Shown here: one piece after another, positions 61,882 through 64,000 of the stretch
How the letters are laid out: each line of letters begins with the position of its first letter
Numbering within the stretch: position 1 is the stretch's first letter
The notes under the pieces: generated by a model
What the model was told of the DNA's origin: nothing
The model's database searches: none
The model's input: only the letters and a program-made list of their open reading frames with translations
Made by a program: the position numbers and the translations under genes
NCBI GenBank assembly: GCA_963720775.1
Contig: CAVRGR010000007.1
Coordinates: 310,001 to 374,000, forward strand
DNA from: JAENVT01 sp963720775
GTDB taxonomy: Bacteria; Actinomycetota; Acidimicrobiia; Acidimicrobiales; Ilumatobacteraceae
Reading direction: 5' to 3'
Length of the DNA stretch: 64,000 nt

Positions 61882-61929
61882 CATCGCTGGAGGCGAATCG
61901 GGCGCCGGCGGACCGAATCGCCGCCAGCG
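61882..61929. repeat. 48-bp palindromic repeat, copy 2
   Basis: Begins at the base after the TAG stop of the AbiEi/DUF559-like gene. Nearly identical (47 of 48) to 60879-60926 and in the same orientation. The hairpin could serve as terminator between the convergent genes ending at 61881 and 61954. Confidence 0.85.
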
Positions 61930-61953
61930 GTGGAGTCGGCGGCCCGGGCGCGG

Positions 61954-63198
61954 TCAGCCGGCGGGGGCCGTGGGGGTGGCCGGGACCATTCGGCCGGACA
62001 CCAACATCGTGGTGGTGCAGTTGCCGGAAGGATCGTTGGCGCCGCTGCAGATGACCTCGAACACGAGTGAGGTTCCGCCCGTCACCTCGATCGGCGATAC
62101 CAGCGAGACCCGCTTGTCGCCGAGTTGCACGTCGCCGAGCGAGAACCTGTAGATCTCGTTCGTGGCGTTCATCAGAACCGCCACGCCGGCGTCCTTGTCG
62201 GGGTTCTGCAGCGCCAAGTCGGTGAGCTGGAACGTCGAGCCGACGGGCACATCGACCGTGACGGAGGCCGTCTGCCCCGCGGGAGTCGCCGGGGCGAGGA
62301 GCTTGCTGTACAGCGTGCCCTCGTCGACGACCGGTGCAGCGGCGACCGTCGTGACCGGCACCGAATCGTTGGAAACAACCGGTGTGACCGCGGCCACCGT
62401 GGTCGACGACATGGCCTCGGGCAGCTGCTTCGCCACGGCGTCGTCGGCTGCATTGCGGATCGCCGGGCGGACCAAGCCGACCCACACCAGCCCCAAGGCG
62501 GCGGCGACGACCAGCAAACCCACCAGCCTGCTGAACAAGCGTTCCGGGACCATCGAGGCCTGCACGAACGTGACCGGCGCGCTGGCGGTGGGACAGCCGG
62601 GTTGGTCGGCGTCGATCGAGAACTGCACGGTGCGCGAACGGCGCTGCCACTGCAATCGATTGGCATGCAGCTTGAGACGCACCAGGGAACTGGCACCAGG
62701 CTCGACACCGACAGCGGGCGGATCGAAATCTCCGTCGACTCGCCCGGTGGGATCGAGCAGATGCAACCGGCACGAGGCCTGGGTGTTGCCCTGGTTCTCG
62801 AGCATCATCTCGTACACCGCCGTGCGCCGGGCACGAAGTGCGGGCTGCAGCATGTGCAATCGGCGGGTGAAGGTGGCTCCGACCTGCAAGGTGGTTTCCG
62901 ACGAACCGACGTCGTCGGGGTCGCTCTGCGGCACGATCCGTACCGTGAGCGCTGTCGGACCGGCAGTGGTGGACGGCAGTAGCGGCGGATGCACCTCGAC
63001 ATCGACGACTTCCTGCGAGCCGCCGAACAGGGTGACCGAGCCGGGACGGATGGTCGTCCACCCCGCGGCCAGGCCTACCGGGGCCAACGAGAACGACTCG
63101 GTGGTATCGCCGAGGTTGACGATCGTCAACTGGAAGACCGCCGAGGTGCCGGGCACGACCTCTATGTCGCTTCGTGAGAACCATGCCTGAGCAGCCAT
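61954..63198 (-). CDS. Membrane protein with Ig-like domains (COG1470-like)
   Basis: 414 residues from the Met at 63198 (M-A-A-Q-A-W-F); the frame extends to 63240. Residues 1-225 form two Ig/NEW3-like beta domains (P-G-T-S-A-V-F-Q-L-T-I-V-N-L-G-D, M-M-L-E-N-Q-G-N-T-Q-A), then a membrane helix around 235-255, a Val/Thr-rich linker and a C-terminal beta domain with two cysteines (V-I-C-S, N-C-T-T). No enzymatic motif. The topology suggests a cytoplasmic N-domain and an exposed C-domain, because no signal peptide precedes the single helix. Confidence 0.78.
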   Translation of the reverse strand: MAAQAWFSRSDIEVVPGTSAVFQLTIVNLGDTTESFSLAPVGLAAGWTTIRPGSVTLFGGSQEVVDVEVHPPLLPSTTAGPTALTVRIVPQSDPDDVGSSETTLQVGATFTRRLHMLQPALRARRTAVYEMMLENQGNTQASCRLHLLDPTGRVDGDFDPPAVGVEPGASSLVRLKLHANRLQWQRRSRTVQFSIDADQPGCPTASAPVTFVQASMVPERLFSRLVGLLVVAAALGLVWVGLVRPAIRNAADDAVAKQLPEAMSSTTVAAVTPVVSNDSVPVTTVAAAPVVDEGTLYSKLLAPATPAGQTASVTVDVPVGSTFQLTDLALQNPDKDAGVAVLMNATNEIYRFSLGDVQLGDKRVSLVSPIEVTGGTSLVFEVICSGANDPSGNCTTTMLVSGRMVPATPTAPAG

Positions 63199-63285
63199 CG
63201 CTCGCAACGCTACTGGCGGTCGCTCGGCAGACGGCGTCAATCGAAGAGTGGCGGACGACCCGGCGGCACGCCGTCGCCGGGCGAC

Positions 63286-64000
63286 TCAGCGGAAGTTGAT
63301 CTGGTTTCCGCCGGCCGATTTGGATTGGCGCAGAGCATCGCGGGCCATCGCTTGCAACACGCCCGAGTTCGTGGCACCGCTGCCGACGGTCGCCCCGATC
63401 GAGGCTTGCAGGTGCACGTCGGGCGGCAACGCCGACCACGATCTCGCAGCAACCAGTTGTCGAACCCTCTCCAGCACGATCCTGGCGTCACCCGGCGAGG
63501 CATCACGCAGAACCAACACGAACTCGTCGCCACCCGTTCGTGTCACGGAGTCGCCGCGACGACACACTCGCTCGAGCATCCCGGCCAGTTCCTGCAACAC
63601 GCCGTCGCCGGCGTCTTGGCCGAATCCCTGGCTCAGGAACCTGAAGCCGTCGAGGTTGACCGCGGCGATGCACACCGGGACGTCTTCAGCGAGCACCTCT
63701 GGCAGCCACCTGCCGAGGAACTGCCGATTGGGAAGCCCGGTCAGCGGGTCGGCCTCGAGGTCCGACGCCTGACGAATGCGGTCGATGCTGGCCCGCACCG
63801 ACTCCAGGAGATCGGGGACGCGATGGTGCAGCTTGGCGTACAGCTGCTCGTTCTCGTGCCGCAGGATGTCGCGTGCTTCGTCGCATCGACCCATGCTCCA
63901 CAGGACGTCAACTTCGATCCTGGTCACCGGCCGCAGCAGGTTGTCGACATCGAGATCCTTGGCGAGCGTGTTGATCTCGTCGATCAGCGTCAAGACGGTC
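63286..64000 (-). CDS. GGDEF-domain diguanylate cyclase (5' end beyond window)
   Basis: The open frame reaches the right edge, so the N-terminus is missing; 238 codons are visible. Helical linker (E-N-E-Q-L-Y-A-K-L-H), then D-P-L-T-G-L-P-N-R, N-L-D-G-F metal region, R-T-G-G-D-E-F active-site loop preceded by R-R-G-D five residues upstream, which matches the RxxD product-inhibition site, and S-I-G-A near the end. It should make c-di-GMP from GTP, with feedback control. No EAL domain follows. Confidence 0.92.
   Translation of the reverse strand, partial: TVLTLIDEINTLAKDLDVDNLLRPVTRIEVDVLWSMGRCDEARDILRHENEQLYAKLHHRVPDLLESVRASIDRIRQASDLEADPLTGLPNRQFLGRWLPEVLAEDVPVCIAAVNLDGFRFLSQGFGQDAGDGVLQELAGMLERVCRRGDSVTRTGGDEFVLVLRDASPGDARIVLERVRQLVAARSWSALPPDVHLQASIGATVGSGATNSGVLQAMARDALRQSKSAGGNQINFR

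Noticed and set aside
59167..63439. Long minus-strand open frames 59167-61053 and 61805-63439
   Set aside because: Antisense or out-of-frame shadows. They did help reveal the 48-bp repeat, because both contain the same short peptide.
1..64000. Prophage, IS element, integron, CRISPR array or rRNA operon
   Set aside because: No transposase, integrase, capsid, Cas or array-like repeats were found on either strand, and no rRNA sequence was recognised.

Overview
The window is GC-rich chromosomal DNA with tightly packed genes on both strands; no intergenic gap exceeds 300 bases. The gene set points to an actinobacterium: mshA (mycothiol), an RsiG/AmfC-type anti-sigma protein, a rex-hemA-hemC-hemD block and actinobacterial-type crotonyl-CoA carboxylase/reductase. 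Two-gene type IV pilus assembly clusters and ethylmalonyl-CoA enzymes make the class Acidimicrobiia (Ilumatobacter-like) the best guess. That placement is inference, not proof. I see no prophage, insertion sequence, CRISPR array, classical defence island or rRNA.

Layout. 1-3.8 kb: CopC/CopD copper protein (cut by the left edge), dnaX and recR. 4-8.4 kb: thiolase, GH18 lipoprotein, then ccr and a methylmalonyl/ethylmalonyl-CoA epimerase. 8.4-17.7 kb: type IV pilus locus (prepilin, GT-C-like membrane protein, PilT, PilD, PilC, PilB and two coiled-coil proteins). 17.7-20.5 kb: 5'-3' exonuclease, SRP RNA, two tRNA-Ser genes and tadA. 20.5-35 kb: TAP-like lipoprotein hydrolase, ABC exporter, rmuC, xseA (with an apparent one-base frameshift), xseB, class II aldolase, polyprenyl synthase and an AddAB-like helicase-nuclease pair. 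35-44.7 kb: two alpha/beta-hydrolase-fold proteins, LysM protein, an oxygenase-like protein, ethylmalonyl-CoA mutase, aat, 3-hydroxybutyryl-CoA dehydrogenase, HD hydrolase, tyrosine phosphatase, S51 peptidase and cyclophilin. 44.9-54.8 kb: cellulose-synthase-like PilZ protein, metallopeptidase, MoaD, RsiG-like protein, XRE regulator, mshA, YbjN protein, proC, a structured leader with an intrinsic terminator before a SAM-hydrolase family gene, a 27-residue membrane peptide and an acyl-CoA ligase. 54.8-64 kb: rex-hemACD, a secreted beta-propeller protein, a DUF559/AbiEi-like gene flanked by two near-identical 48-bp palindromic repeats, an Ig-like membrane protein and a GGDEF protein cut by the right edge.

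How the genes work together. Thiolase, 3-hydroxybutyryl-CoA dehydrogenase, Ccr, epimerase and ethylmalonyl-CoA mutase are the steps from acetyl-CoA to methylsuccinyl-CoA in the ethylmalonyl-CoA pathway, scattered over 37 kb. ccr and the dehydrogenase gene share a nearly identical inverted repeat (CTAGCTACC-N4-GGTAAC) just upstream of their start codons, which suggests a common regulator. A second theme is cyclic di-GMP: a GGDEF cyclase, a PilZ domain on a cellulose-synthase-like protein whose catalytic motifs look eroded, and an RsiG homologue carrying the known c-di-GMP-binding signature.
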